A DNA stretch of 64,000 nt, from contig NZ_JAEULY010000003.1 in the NCBI RefSeq assembly GCF_016793595.1, positions 124,001-188,000 on the forward strand, written 5' to 3'. Under the pieces are notes generated by a model that searched no databases, was not told the origin of the DNA, and saw only the letters and a list, made by a program, of their open reading frames with translations. A program made the translations under genes and the position numbers. This document shows, piece by piece, positions 15,601-23,916 of the stretch. The stretch is from Phreatobacter sp. GTDB taxonomy: Bacteria > Pseudomonadota > Alphaproteobacteria > Rhizobiales > Phreatobacteraceae. Numbering within the stretch: the first letter of the stretch is position 1; the number at the start of each line of letters is the position of its first letter.

Positions 15601-16875
15601 TCAGGCCGCGATGGCCTCGCGGCCATCGTGGCCCGCCACGGTCAGGTCGACGATGACGCCGGGCTCGATGGGCGCGTTGAGGCGGACCGGCGTGAAATGC
15701 TCGGTGCGGCCCATGCCGGTCGTCTCGGTCAGCACGCGGTAGCCACGGCCCACCATGCCGTCGAGATGGGCGCGCAGCGCCTGTTCGCCGCGCTCGCGCA
15801 GGCGCTTGGCGCGGCTCTTCACGACCTCCCGCGCGACCTGCGGCATGCGCGCCGCCGGCGTGCCGGGTCTGGCTGAGAACGGGAAGACGTGGAGATGCGT
15901 CAGGTCGCACTCGCCGACGATGTCGAGCGAGCGGGCGAACATGTCCTCCGTCTCGGTCGGAAAGCCCGCGATGATGTCCGCGCCGAACACCATGTCGGGC
16001 CGCAGCCGCTTCACCTGATCCGTGAAGGCTATTGCATCCGCGCGCAGGTGCCGCCGCTTCATCCGCTTCAGCACCATGTCGTCGCCGGCCTGCAGCGAGA
16101 GATGCAGATGCGGCATGAACCGGGCCTCGCCGCCGATGACGTCGAGCAGGTCGCGGTCGGCCTCGACGGAATCGATGGACGAGATGCGCAACCGCTCCAG
16201 CTCCGGCACATGTTTCAGAATCGCCTTGGTGAGCGCGCCGAGCTTCGGCTCACCCGGCAGGCCCTGCCCATAGCTGGTGATGTCGACCCCGGTCAGCACG
16301 ACCTCGCGATAGCCGTTCTCGACCAGCTTGCGGACCTGTTCCACCACCTCCCCCATCGGGACGGAGCGCGAATTGCCGCGGCCGAACGGGATGATGCAGA
16401 AGGTGCAGCGGTGGTCGCAGCCGTTCTGCACCTGGACGAAGGCGCGGGAGCGCCCGGTGAGCCCGTCGACGAGGTGCAGCGCCTGTTCCCGCACCGCCAT
16501 GATGTCGTTGACCGCGACCTTCTCGGTCGCTGCGACGCCGAAATCCGGCCCACGTGACAGCGCCAGCCGGGTCTCGCCCCAGGCCTCCGCCTTCATCTTC
16601 TCGTCATTGCCGATGACGCGGTCGACCTCGGCCATCCCGGCGAACATTTCCGGCTCGGTCTGCGCCGCGCAGCCGGTCACGACGATCCGGGCGTTGGGGT
16701 TCTCGCGCTTCATGCGGCGGATGGTCTGACGTGCCTGCCGCGTCGCCTCGGCGGTCACCGCGCAGGTATTGATGACGATCGCGTCGGACAGGCCCGCCTC
16801 CGAGGCAAGCTTCTGCATCACCTCAGACTCGGAGGTGTTCAGCCGGCAACCGAAGGTGACGACCTCGACGCCCAT
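15601..16875 (-). CDS. mtaB: tRNA (N6-threonylcarbamoyladenosine(37)-C2)-methylthiotransferase MtaB
   Basis: 424 aa. N-terminal UPF0004 domain with cysteines in F-G-C-R-L-N, N-T-C-A-V-T and T-G-C-A-A-Q that bind one 4Fe-4S cluster; radical-SAM domain with C-D-H-R-C-T-F-C-I-I-P binding the second; C-terminal TRAM region (about 365-424). The F-G-C-R-L-N start and N-T-C-A-V-T are typical of the MtaB/YqeV branch rather than MiaB or RimO. The enzyme converts t6A37 to ms2t6A37 in ANN-decoding tRNAs. It follows dapF by 3 bp on the same strand, an arrangement conserved in Hyphomicrobiales. Confidence 0.93.
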   Translation of the reverse strand: MGVEVVTFGCRLNTSESEVMQKLASEAGLSDAIVINTCAVTAEATRQARQTIRRMKRENPNARIVVTGCAAQTEPEMFAGMAEVDRVIGNDEKMKAEAWGETRLALSRGPDFGVAATEKVAVNDIMAVREQALHLVDGLTGRSRAFVQVQNGCDHRCTFCIIPFGRGNSRSVPMGEVVEQVRKLVENGYREVVLTGVDITSYGQGLPGEPKLGALTKAILKHVPELERLRISSIDSVEADRDLLDVIGGEARFMPHLHLSLQAGDDMVLKRMKRRHLRADAIAFTDQVKRLRPDMVFGADIIAGFPTETEDMFARSLDIVGECDLTHLHVFPFSARPGTPAARMPQVAREVVKSRAKRLRERGEQALRAHLDGMVGRGYRVLTETTGMGRTEHFTPVRLNAPIEPGVIVDLTVAGHDGREAIAA

Positions 16876-16878
16876 GGC

Positions 16879-17745
16879 TCAGGCAGCCGACGCGAACAGG
16901 GCCGGGTCGAACGTGCCGGTATGTTCCAATTCGGTCGGCCCGGTCATGATGACGTGGTTGTCCTCGCGCCACTCGATGAACAGCTCGCCGCCGGGCAGGC
17001 TGATACGCGCGGCGCGGTCGGTCCGCTTGGTGCGGGCGGCCGCAACCAGCGCCGCGCAGGCGGCCGAGCCGCAGGCCCTGGTGATGCCGACGCCGCGCTC
17101 CCAGACCCACAGCACGATGTGATCGCGCGCCTTGACGGCGGCGAGCGAGATGTTGGCCCGCTCCGGAAAGATCGGATGGTTCTCCAGCATCGGCCCGATC
17201 TTCGGCAGGTCGAAGGCATAGGGATCGTCGACCCAGAACACCGCGTGCGGATTGCCCATCGAGACGACCGACGGTGAATGCAGGATCGGCGCGTCGATAG
17301 GCCCGATCTGCAATTCGATGGCGCGGGTGTCGCGGAACTCCTCGGCGAGCGGAATGTCCTGCCAGCCGAAGCGCGGCTCGCCCATGTCGACCGAGAAGGC
17401 ATGCGGCCCGGTGCGGCGGCAGTCGAGCAGGCCGGCGACCGTCTCGACCACCAGATGGTCGCGGCCGGTCTCCTCGGTCAGCACCCAGGCGACGCATCGC
17501 GTGCCGTTGCCGCAGGCGCCCGCCTGCGATCCATCGGTGTTGTAGATGCGGATATAGGCGGCCGTGCCGGGCGTCCTCGGCCTGTGCAGCACCATCAGCT
17601 GATCGAAGCGCGATCGCTCACCGGCGGCGATCGCCCGCGCCTCAGCCGCGGTCACGACATGGCTCGATCCGCGCAGGTCGACCACGACGATCTCGTTGCC
17701 GGCGCCGTTCATCTTCCAGAACGGATGGTTTGCGAGGGCGCTCAT
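16879..17745 (-). CDS. dapF: Diaminopimelate epimerase
   Basis: 288 aa. The two catalytic cysteines are visible in A-C-G-N-G-T-R-C (about 77) and [10 protein letters not shown] (about 229), with the flanking M-N-G-A-G-N at the N-terminus and G-N-P-H-A-V. It interconverts LL- and meso-diaminopimelate for lysine and peptidoglycan synthesis. Upstream gene of the dapF-mtaB pair; the region upstream is shared with the divergent GyrI-like gene. Confidence 0.95.
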   Translation of the reverse strand: MSALANHPFWKMNGAGNEIVVVDLRGSSHVVTAAEARAIAAGERSRFDQLMVLHRPRTPGTAAYIRIYNTDGSQAGACGNGTRCVAWVLTEETGRDHLVVETVAGLLDCRRTGPHAFSVDMGEPRFGWQDIPLAEEFRDTRAIELQIGPIDAPILHSPSVVSMGNPHAVFWVDDPYAFDLPKIGPMLENHPIFPERANISLAAVKARDHIVLWVWERGVGITRACGSAACAALVAAARTKRTDRAARISLPGGELFIEWREDNHVIMTGPTELEHTGTFDPALFASAA

Positions 17746-17912
17746 GACGTTGGTCTCGTGACACCGGGCTCTCGTCGGGCCGTGATCCGATGACGGAGTT
17801 GGTGCGTCAATGTGATGAAAGGGACACGATGCGACTTTCCTATATAGGCTATCGTGCCGCGCATCAAAATGGCCGGCGCGGGGCGCTGGTGCAGGCGAAG
17901 GATGGGCGGGCC

Positions 17913-18623
17913 ATGACGGCTCTCGTCACGACGGTCTTCCTGGGTGTTCTCGCGGCAGCGGCGCTGACAGCGGGAACAGCCTTCGCGCAGGCGCCCGCGG
18001 CGCCTCCCGCCGAAACGCAGCGCGCGCCATCGCCGCCGCCGACCGCGCCTGCCGATCCCGCGCCACCTGCTCCCGCGGCCCCGGCTGCGCCCCCCGCCGT
18101 CGCCGCACCCGACGCGCCGGCCTCGGTGCTCCCCTCCGACGAAGTCGTGCAGGGCGCCGGCTTCGGCGACGAGGTGACGCTTGAGGCGAGGCCCGCCGTC
18201 ATCCTGCCCGGCAAAACCACCTGGGACGACCTTTACGGCACGTTTCGCAAGGCGATCGAGCAACTCACCCGCATCGCCAGCGCCAACGGGCTGACCGCCT
18301 CCGGCCCGCCGATGATCCGTTTTGTCTCGTCCTCCGACGATCAGGTCGACTACGAGGCCATCCTGCCCGTCACGCGGATCGACGGCGATCCCGCGCGCCT
18401 GACGCCGGCGAAGCCGGGCGAGACGCCCGCCGGCCGCGCCATCCGCTTCGTCCATCACGGCGGCTACGACACGATGGAACAGACCTACGACGAGATCACC
18501 AACCATCTCGACGAGCGGGGCATCGCCGCCGAGGACGCTTTCGTCGAGGAATATGTCCGCGATCCCGACAAGACTCCCGAGACCGAGATGGCCACCTTCA
18601 TCTACGTCTTCCCGAAGAAATAG
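17913..18623 (+). CDS. Exported GyrI-like (effector-binding) domain protein
   Basis: 236 aa from the ATG at 17913, which opens a clear signal peptide ending A-F-A-Q (about 25). A Pro/Ala-rich linker (about 26-75) follows, then a GyrI-like/AraC effector-binding domain (about 85-236), recognised by the [12 protein letters not shown] spacing, [26 protein letters not shown] and the final V-E-E-Y-V-R-D-P. Most GyrI-like domains are cytoplasmic drug sensors; an exported version would bind small molecules in the periplasm. Earlier in-frame ATGs at 17829 and 17790 would bury the signal peptide. The palindrome CCTATATAGG at 17839-17848 lies in its upstream region. Confidence 0.75.
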   Translation: MTALVTTVFLGVLAAAALTAGTAFAQAPAAPPAETQRAPSPPPTAPADPAPPAPAAPAAPPAVAAPDAPASVLPSDEVVQGAGFGDEVTLEARPAVILPGKTTWDDLYGTFRKAIEQLTRIASANGLTASGPPMIRFVSSSDDQVDYEAILPVTRIDGDPARLTPAKPGETPAGRAIRFVHHGGYDTMEQTYDEITNHLDERGIAAEDAFVEEYVRDPDKTPETEMATFIYVFPKK

Positions 18624-18631
18624 CGGGGCCC

Positions 18632-18663
18632 GCAATCTCGCAATTCGTTCCCGCGAGATTTGC
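18632..18663. promoter_or_regulatory. Inverted repeat upstream of the MhqO-like dioxygenase (candidate operator)
   Basis: GCAATCTCGC and GCGAGATTTGC form an inverted repeat with an 11-bp gap, 107 bp before the dioxygenase start. The ATCTCG...CGAGAT halves resemble the operators of MarR-type MhqR repressors, which control the same gene pair in Bacillus; this is inference. It lies 8 bp after the GyrI-like stop, so a weak terminator role is possible, though no T-run follows. Confidence 0.4.
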
Positions 18664-18769
18664 ACGATCTGATTGCGCGGACGCAAGGAATTCACGATAG
18701 CGCCGCCGGCGGCCGCTCCTATCTTGTCTCCAACACACGAGGCCTTCCGCCTCACCGGGAGACAGGACC

Positions 18770-19702
18770 ATGACCCGCAACGGCATTCATCACGTCACCG
18801 CCATTTCCGGCCCGGCCCGCCGCAATGTCGATTTCTACGTCGGCACGCTCGGCATGCGGCTGGTCAAGAAGACCGTCAATTTCGACGATCCCGGCACCTA
18901 TCACCTCTACTACGGCGACGAGACCGGCCAGCCCGGCACGATCCTGACGTTCTTCCCCTGGGAGCATGCCGCTCCCGGCCGGATCGGCATCGGCCAGACG
19001 CAGGAGACCATGCTTCGCGTACCCGCGGGTTCGCTCGGCTGGTGGGCGCAGCGCTTCATCGAGAAGGGCGTGCCGCACGAGACCATCACCAGGCGCTTCG
19101 GCGAGACGGTTCTGCCGTTCTCCGATCCCGACGGCATGAAGCTGTCGCTGGTCTGCCTGGCCGGCATCGGCGACGAGCCGGGCTGGGCCGGCGGCGACAT
19201 CCCGGCCGAGCACGCCATTCGCGGTTTCCACGGCGTCAGCCTGCTGGTCGACGAGGGCAGCCGCACCGGCGCGATCCTCAGCGACGTCTTCGGCCTTGCC
19301 GAGGCCGGCCGCGAGGGCACGACCGTGCGCTACCGGGCAGCGGATACCGCCATCGGCGGCATCGTCGATGTCCGCTCGGCTGGTGGCTTCCTGCCGGGGC
19401 GCGAGGGTGCGGGCTCGGTGCATCACATCGCCTTCCGTGCCGCCGACGATGCGGAGCAGGCGGCGATGGTGAAGAAGCTGACCGAAACCCACGGCCAGCG
19501 CGTCACCGCGCAGCGCGACCGCAACTACTTCCGCTCGGTCTATTTCCGCGAGCCGGGCGGCGTGCTGTTCGAGATCGCGACCGACGAGCCGGGCTTCTCG
19601 ATCGACGAGCCGGTCGCCAGCCTCGGCGAGGCGCTGAAGCTGCCGCCGCAATACGAGGCGCAGCGCAGCCGCATCGAGGCCGTGCTGCCGGCGCTCGCCT
19701 GA
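18770..19702 (+). CDS. Ring-cleaving dioxygenase, VOC superfamily, MhqO/MhqA-like
   Basis: 310 aa, two vicinal-oxygen-chelate modules. Metal ligands are predicted at H8 (I-H-H-V-T), in the second module's V-H-H-I-A-F (about 222) and the terminal V-L-F-E-I-A-T-D-E (Glu at about 266). Family members (MhqO/MhqA, LinE-related) cleave hydroquinones or catechol-like rings and protect against quinones. It is followed 86 bp later by a carboxylesterase like MhqD, the same pairing as in the Bacillus MhqR regulon. The start at 18770 has RBS GGGAGACAGG. Confidence 0.85.
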   Translation: MTRNGIHHVTAISGPARRNVDFYVGTLGMRLVKKTVNFDDPGTYHLYYGDETGQPGTILTFFPWEHAAPGRIGIGQTQETMLRVPAGSLGWWAQRFIEKGVPHETITRRFGETVLPFSDPDGMKLSLVCLAGIGDEPGWAGGDIPAEHAIRGFHGVSLLVDEGSRTGAILSDVFGLAEAGREGTTVRYRAADTAIGGIVDVRSAGGFLPGREGAGSVHHIAFRAADDAEQAAMVKKLTETHGQRVTAQRDRNYFRSVYFREPGGVLFEIATDEPGFSIDEPVASLGEALKLPPQYEAQRSRIEAVLPALA

Positions 19703-19714
19703 CAGGACCAGACG

Positions 19715-19743
19715 CTCCCCGCGCATCCGGCGCGGGGAGTTCC
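19715..19743 (+). terminator. GC-rich hairpin between dioxygenase and esterase
   Basis: CTCCCCGCGC and GCGCGGGGAG pair around ATCCG, followed by TTCCTT. The poor T-run suggests an attenuator or partial terminator, so the esterase may be transcribed at a lower level. Confidence 0.5.
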
Positions 19744-19788
19744 TTCACTTCATCGCCGCGCCAAAGGCGCAGGCTTCGGGAGGTCGCC

Positions 19789-20415
19789 ATGACCGTCGCC
19801 ACTGCTTCCTCGTTCACCTATCGCCACGTGCCCGCCACGGATGCCTCGCGGCCGCCGCTTCTGCTGCTGCACGGCACCGGCGGCGACGAGAACGATCTCA
19901 TCCCGCTCGGCCAGATGATCGCACCTGGAGCCGCCATCGTCTCGCCGCGCGGCAAGGTGCTGGAAAACGGCATGCCGCGCTTCTTCCGGCGGCTGGCCGA
20001 AGGCGTGTTCGACGAGGCCGACGTGATCCGCCGCGCCAACGACCTCGGCGACTTCATCGCGGAGGCCCGCGAGCGCCATGGCCTTGCCGCGCCCGTCGCG
20101 GTCGGCTTCTCCAACGGCGCGAACATCGCGGCGGCGCTGCTGCTGCTGCGGCCGGAGGCGCTCGCCGGCGCGGTCCTGATCCGCGCCATGACGCCGCTGG
20201 CCGACGCACCGAAACCTGATCTTGCCGGCAAGCCGATCCTCATGCTGACCGGCGCCATGGATCCGATCATCCCCGAGGCGAACGCAGCGGAGCTCGCCCG
20301 GCGGTTCGAGACGTCTGGCGCCAATGTCGAGCACGAAGTCCTGCCCGCCGGACACAGCCTGACCCAGGCCGACATCCGTCTGGCGCGGGACTGGCTCGGC
20401 AAGCTGAGGGCCTGA
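19789..20415 (+). CDS. Phospholipase/carboxylesterase family alpha/beta hydrolase, MhqD-like
   Basis: 208 aa. Oxyanion/His-Gly motif L-L-H-G-T-G-G-D-E near residue 26, nucleophile G-F-S-N-G (about 107), Asp in G-A-M-D-P-I-I-P (about 160) and His in A-G-H-S-L-T (about 190) complete the catalytic triad. Size and motifs match the YodD/MhqD carboxylesterase branch. The start ATG at 19789 has RBS GGGAGG; the long open frame upstream belongs to antisense or shadow coding. Probably hydrolyses an ester intermediate of quinone detoxification together with the upstream dioxygenase. Confidence 0.87.
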   Translation: MTVATASSFTYRHVPATDASRPPLLLLHGTGGDENDLIPLGQMIAPGAAIVSPRGKVLENGMPRFFRRLAEGVFDEADVIRRANDLGDFIAEARERHGLAAPVAVGFSNGANIAAALLLLRPEALAGAVLIRAMTPLADAPKPDLAGKPILMLTGAMDPIIPEANAAELARRFETSGANVEHEVLPAGHSLTQADIRLARDWLGKLRA

Positions 20416-20420
20416 AAAGC

Positions 20421-20452
20421 AGAAGGCCCGGCCTTGCGGCCGGGCCCTCTTC
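20421..20452. terminator. Hairpin between convergent esterase and L,D-transpeptidase genes
   Basis: GGCCCGGCC and GGCCGGGCC pair around TTGC, with CTCTT on the plus side and CTTCTGC on the minus side. It lies between two convergent stops and may act in both directions; the T-runs are weak. Confidence 0.6.
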
Positions 20453-20476
20453 AGCGCTCCCCTCCGAGCATCTGAA

Positions 20477-21010
20477 TCAGCGCGTCACCACCACGCGGGT
20501 GCCGACGCCGACGCGATTCATCAGGTCGACCACATCCTCGTTCAGCATGCGGAAGCAGCCGAAGGAAGCGGCCGTGCCGATCGAGCGGCGCATGCCGGCG
20601 CTGGTGCCGTGAATGGCATATTCCCCACCCGCCAGCGTCAGGGCGCCTTCGCCCATCGGATTGTTCGGCGCGCCGCCCGGAATGACATCGGGCAGCGCCG
20701 GATTCGACCGCCGCACGACCGCCGGCGGCGACCAGGCCGGACGCACGTGGCGGCCGTTCACCACCGTCTCGCCGAGCCATTGCTCGGACGGGCGGCCGAC
20801 TGCGATGCGATAGCGGATCGCCGTGCCGTCGGCCTGCACGAAATAGAGCCTGCGCTCCGAATTGCGGATGATGATGGTGCCCGGCTCGGCGCTTGAAGCC
20901 GTGAACCTGATGACGTCGCGGGCTTCTGCCGCGCCCGGCGCCGCGATACCGGCAAGCGCACACGCGCCCACCGCGGCGGCCGCCAGCCGCCGGATGACTC
21001 CAGTCCCCAT
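20477..21010 (-). CDS. L,D-transpeptidase (YkuD/ErfK family)
   Basis: 177 aa. Signal peptide (about 1-30, ending A-E-A-R). YkuD domain from about 42 with A-I-H-G-T-S at about 131 and the Cys motif A-S-F-G-C-F-R-M at about 150-157. The usual pattern is H...S-H-G-C-x-R; here Phe replaces the second His, but Cys and Arg remain. It would cross-link peptidoglycan or attach lipoproteins in the periplasm. Hyphomicrobiales encode many paralogues. A long divergent upstream region separates it from the gene at 21308. Confidence 0.88.
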   Translation of the reverse strand: MGTGVIRRLAAAAVGACALAGIAAPGAAEARDVIRFTASSAEPGTIIIRNSERRLYFVQADGTAIRYRIAVGRPSEQWLGETVVNGRHVRPAWSPPAVVRRSNPALPDVIPGGAPNNPMGEGALTLAGGEYAIHGTSAGMRRSIGTAASFGCFRMLNEDVVDLMNRVGVGTRVVVTR

Positions 21011-21307
21011 GACCCTCTCCCACGCCGCCTTTACGGCTCCCGACGGATGACATCAGGAATCCGCGGCGGCGGTTTCTTCGCAGTTGCCAAGTCAGAAAAA
21101 CCGGCAATCAGAGTCAACGAGTCATTCCATGTCCCGGCGCGGGTTTCCGTCCGATGTTGCGGCCGCGCAACGCTTGCGGCGGCGGCAGCCCGCACGGTGA
21201 CGAAACCTTCACCACGATGCGCATTCACCCGGCATCAACCATGTCCGGCAACCCGGCCCAGACAGCTGCCCCCCATCATGGCCCCGAGGGATTGGGGAAG
21301 GTTGCCG

Positions 21308-22102
21308 ATGCGCCTTGGGGGACGAGCCACCGTGCCGCTGCGCGAGCGCATGTCCGTTCGGACCGTCGCGCTCGCCGTGGTCTTCGGCGCCATTGTCGGG
21401 CTGCCGATCGCCGCGCTGTCGCTTGCCGCGCGCGCGGGCGGGCAGCAGGCGACGGAGCTGCGCGAGGCGGCCGACCCGGTTGAGGCAGCGCCCGTCTGGC
21501 GCACGGTCGCGACCCGCCATGCCGGCTTCGACGTCGATGCGCCCCGCTGGCGCCCGCTCGGCCAGCGCATGACCGTGCTGCGCCGCGCTGACGGCCTGTC
21601 GCGCGAGCATTTCCAGTTCGGCGAGGCCTCCGACGGCCGGCGTCACGCCGCCGTGGTGGTCGATCGCGGCGAGCTCGACCCGGCGTCGGCCGCCGACGAG
21701 CTGTCGGCGCTGTTTTCCGATCTCGGCCTGATCGCCCGCGTGAGCGCCAGCCCGCTGCCGCTGGAGACCAAGTTCGGCGCGGCCGCGACCGCCGACGTGA
21801 TGCTGGCCGGCGATGACGGCGCCAAGGCCTGCCTCGCCTTCCTCGTGCGCGCACCGGATGCCCGCCTGCGCATCGCCGGATGGACCTGCAATGCCGGCCC
21901 GGAAATCGTCAGCCGCGCGGAGGCGACATGCTTCGCCGACCGCATCTTCGCCGTTGGTCTCCGGGACCCCGCCGTCGCCGGCATTTTCGCGCGCGCGGAA
22001 CTGCGCCGGCAGGAGGCCTGCCCCGGCGCGGGCGCTGCCTCGGCGCCTGTCGGCACGACCGAGCGCGGCGGCCGTCCGGCCCTGCGCACGAACCGGCTCT
22101 GA
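21308..22102 (+). CDS. Hypothetical membrane-anchored protein
   Basis: 264 aa, not recognised as a known family. A basic N-terminus is followed by one membrane helix (about 17-38, V-R-T-V-A-L-A-V-V-F-G-A-I), then a soluble region of mixed alpha/beta character with three or four Cys (about 180, 199, 211) that suggest a periplasmic domain with disulfides. The C-terminus is polar. The ATG at 21308 is preceded by GGGGAAGG; the frame is open from 21047 but without a better start. The 297 bases between the divergent L,D-transpeptidase and this gene contain no other gene; only AT-richer stretches that could host promoters. Confidence 0.6.
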   Translation: MRLGGRATVPLRERMSVRTVALAVVFGAIVGLPIAALSLAARAGGQQATELREAADPVEAAPVWRTVATRHAGFDVDAPRWRPLGQRMTVLRRADGLSREHFQFGEASDGRRHAAVVVDRGELDPASAADELSALFSDLGLIARVSASPLPLETKFGAAATADVMLAGDDGAKACLAFLVRAPDARLRIAGWTCNAGPEIVSRAEATCFADRIFAVGLRDPAVAGIFARAELRRQEACPGAGAASAPVGTTERGGRPALRTNRL

Positions 22103-22180
22103 TCCGTCGCAAGACGGCCGCTTTACCCTTCATTAACCATAAACGCCCAAGGTGCGCGCCGAACCACGATGGAGGCGCAC

Positions 22181-22432
22181 ATGGCTGTTGGTCAGATCGG
22201 TCCGAATGCCGTCGGCCCCGCCGGAGCCGGCGGAACCGCCACGGGCCAGGCGGCTGCTCCCGCCCGGACGGAAGCCGCGCCGCGCACGCGCGTCGCCGGC
22301 GTCACCGTGACCCTCTCGCCGGAGGCGCGCCAGCACCTGTCGCGGATGGAAGGTTTCACCGCCACCATCGGCACGTCGAAGCAGCCGAAGCAGATGGCAA
22401 AGCCCGGCCTCAACATCGACTTCCGGACCTGA
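22181..22432 (+). CDS. Small hypothetical protein
   Basis: 83 aa, not recognised. The first 40 residues are Gly/Ala/Pro-rich and probably disordered; the second half is more regular (V-T-L-S-P-E-A-R-Q-H-L-S-R-M-E-G-F). The ATG at 22181 is chosen because GGAGG lies exactly at the right distance; the upstream ATG at 22169 overlaps that RBS. No signal peptide. Convergent with leuB, separated by a 144-bp structured repeat. Confidence 0.6.
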   Translation: MAVGQIGPNAVGPAGAGGTATGQAAAPARTEAAPRTRVAGVTVTLSPEARQHLSRMEGFTATIGTSKQPKQMAKPGLNIDFRT

Positions 22433-22477
22433 GCGCGGCCCCGTTCGCGCATCGCTCGTCGCGCGCGCAACTCTTTC

Positions 22478-22621
22478 CGTCATGGCCGGGCATAGGCGGC
22501 CTTTGACCGCCATTCCCTAGCTTGCACGTCGAGGCACTGCCTCGACTATGCCGGCCATCCACGAATTTCTTCATCGGTTGGGTTCAAGTCGCGGATGCCC
22601 GGCACAAGGCCGGGCACGACG
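22478..22621. repeat. 144-bp structured intergenic repeat, copy A
   Basis: Same length and layout as copy B at 60400-60543. Starts CGTCATG, ends CGACG, shares ATAGGCGGCC and ATCCACGAATTTC with copy B. It folds into hairpins GTCGAGGC/GCCTCGAC and TGCCCGGC/GCCGGGCA (loop ACAAG), where copy B has different but still fully paired stems. It lies between convergent genes, 15 bp from the leuB stop. Such dispersed palindromic elements are known in Hyphomicrobiales genomes. Confidence 0.8.
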
Positions 22622-22636
22622 CGAGCAGGCGGGCTC

Positions 22637-23749
22637 TCACGCCGCGAGGCGCTGAAGCTCCTTCACGATCGCGTCGCCCATCGCCGCCGTGCCGACGACA
22701 TGGGTGTTTTCGGACTTGATGTCCGCCGTGCGCAGCCCGCTGGCCAGCACATTGGTCACCGCCTTGTCGAGCATGTCGGCGGCTTCCACCAGCTTGAACG
22801 AATAGCGCAGCGCCATCGAGAACGACGAGATCGTCGCGATCGGATTGGCCGCGCCCTTGCCGGCAATGTCCGGCGCCGAGCCGTGGACCGGCTCGTAGAG
22901 CGCCTTGCGCTTGCCGGTCGCCGGGTCCTCGGCACCGAGCGAGGCGGAGGGCAGCATGCCGAGCGAGCCGGTCAGCATGGCCGCCACGTCCGACAGAATG
23001 TCGCCGAACAGGTTGTCGCAGACGATGACATCGTACTGCTTCGGCCAGCGGACGAGCTGCATGGCGCAATTGTCGGCCAGCACGTGCTCCAGCTCCATGT
23101 CGGCGAACTCGGCCTTGTGGACGCGGGTGACCACCTGCTTCCACAGAACGCCTGATTTCATGACATTGTGCTTCTCGGCCGAGGAGACCTTGTTGCGCCG
23201 CGTCTTGGCCAGTTCGAAGGCGACGCGGGTGATCCGCTCGATCTCGGAGGTCGTGTAGAGCTGCGTGTCGATGGCGCGCTGCTGGCCGTCTTCCAGCGTG
23301 ACGATCTCCTTCGGCTCGCCGAAATAGACGCCGCCGGTCAGCTCGCGCACGATCAGGATGTCGAGGCCCTCGACCACTTCGGTCTTCAGCGACGAGGCCG
23401 CCGCGAGCGCCGGGAAGCAGATGGCCGGCCGGAGATTCGCAAACAGGCCGAGATCCTTGCGCAGGCGCAGGAGGCCGGCTTCCGGGCGCTTGGAATAGGG
23501 CACGTCGGCCCATTTCGGCCCGCCGACCGCGCCGAACAGCACGGCGTCGGCGGCCTGCGCCAGCGCCATGTCGGCGTTGGAAATGGCCTCGCCATGCGCG
23601 TCATAGGCCGTGCCGCCGACAAGGCCGCGCTCGGTCTCGAAGCCGGCAATGCCCTGCTTGGAGAACCAGCCGACGACCTTCTCGACCTCCCCCATCACCT
23701 CCGGGCCGATGCCGTCGCCGGGCAGGATGAGAAGCTTGTGCGTGGCCAT
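22637..23749 (-). CDS. leuB: 3-isopropylmalate dehydrogenase
   Basis: 370 aa. N-terminal [13 protein letters not shown], substrate-binding arginines in [13 protein letters not shown] (about 95-107) and [10 protein letters not shown], metal-binding D in [11 protein letters not shown] (about 245), and cofactor loop H-G-S-A-P-D-I-A-G. It oxidises 3-isopropylmalate to 2-ketoisocaproate in leucine synthesis. The ATG at 23749 has RBS AAGGA; ATGs at 23755 and 23794 are less well placed. No other leu genes are adjacent. Confidence 0.96.
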   Translation of the reverse strand: MATHKLLILPGDGIGPEVMGEVEKVVGWFSKQGIAGFETERGLVGGTAYDAHGEAISNADMALAQAADAVLFGAVGGPKWADVPYSKRPEAGLLRLRKDLGLFANLRPAICFPALAAASSLKTEVVEGLDILIVRELTGGVYFGEPKEIVTLEDGQQRAIDTQLYTTSEIERITRVAFELAKTRRNKVSSAEKHNVMKSGVLWKQVVTRVHKAEFADMELEHVLADNCAMQLVRWPKQYDVIVCDNLFGDILSDVAAMLTGSLGMLPSASLGAEDPATGKRKALYEPVHGSAPDIAGKGAANPIATISSFSMALRYSFKLVEAADMLDKAVTNVLASGLRTADIKSENTHVVGTAAMGDAIVKELQRLAA

Positions 23750-23861
23750 GGCCATGTCCTTGGAATTTTTGCCGCTGCGGCGCTTTACCGCCAAGCGCGG
23801 CGCGAGGGCAAGCGGCCGGAACGGGAGATTGCCATGCCGGCCGGCAAATCCGGGCCGGGCA

Positions 23862-23897
23862 GCAAAAAGGGCGCGCCCGGCGGACGCGCCCTTTGCA
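23862..23897 (-). terminator. Terminator after the DUF4167 gene
   Basis: On the minus strand GCAAAGGGCGCG and CGCGCCCTTTTTGC form a long stem ending in a T5 stretch, 20 bases past the DUF4167 stop and upstream of leuB. Confidence 0.75.
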
Positions 23898-23916
23898 ACC
23901 GGGATGGTGGGCCGGC

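Noticed and set aside
17839..17848. CCTATATAGG palindrome as an operator or -10 element
   Set aside because: Only 10 bp and without a matching -35; it is recorded in the neighbouring gene entry but not claimed.
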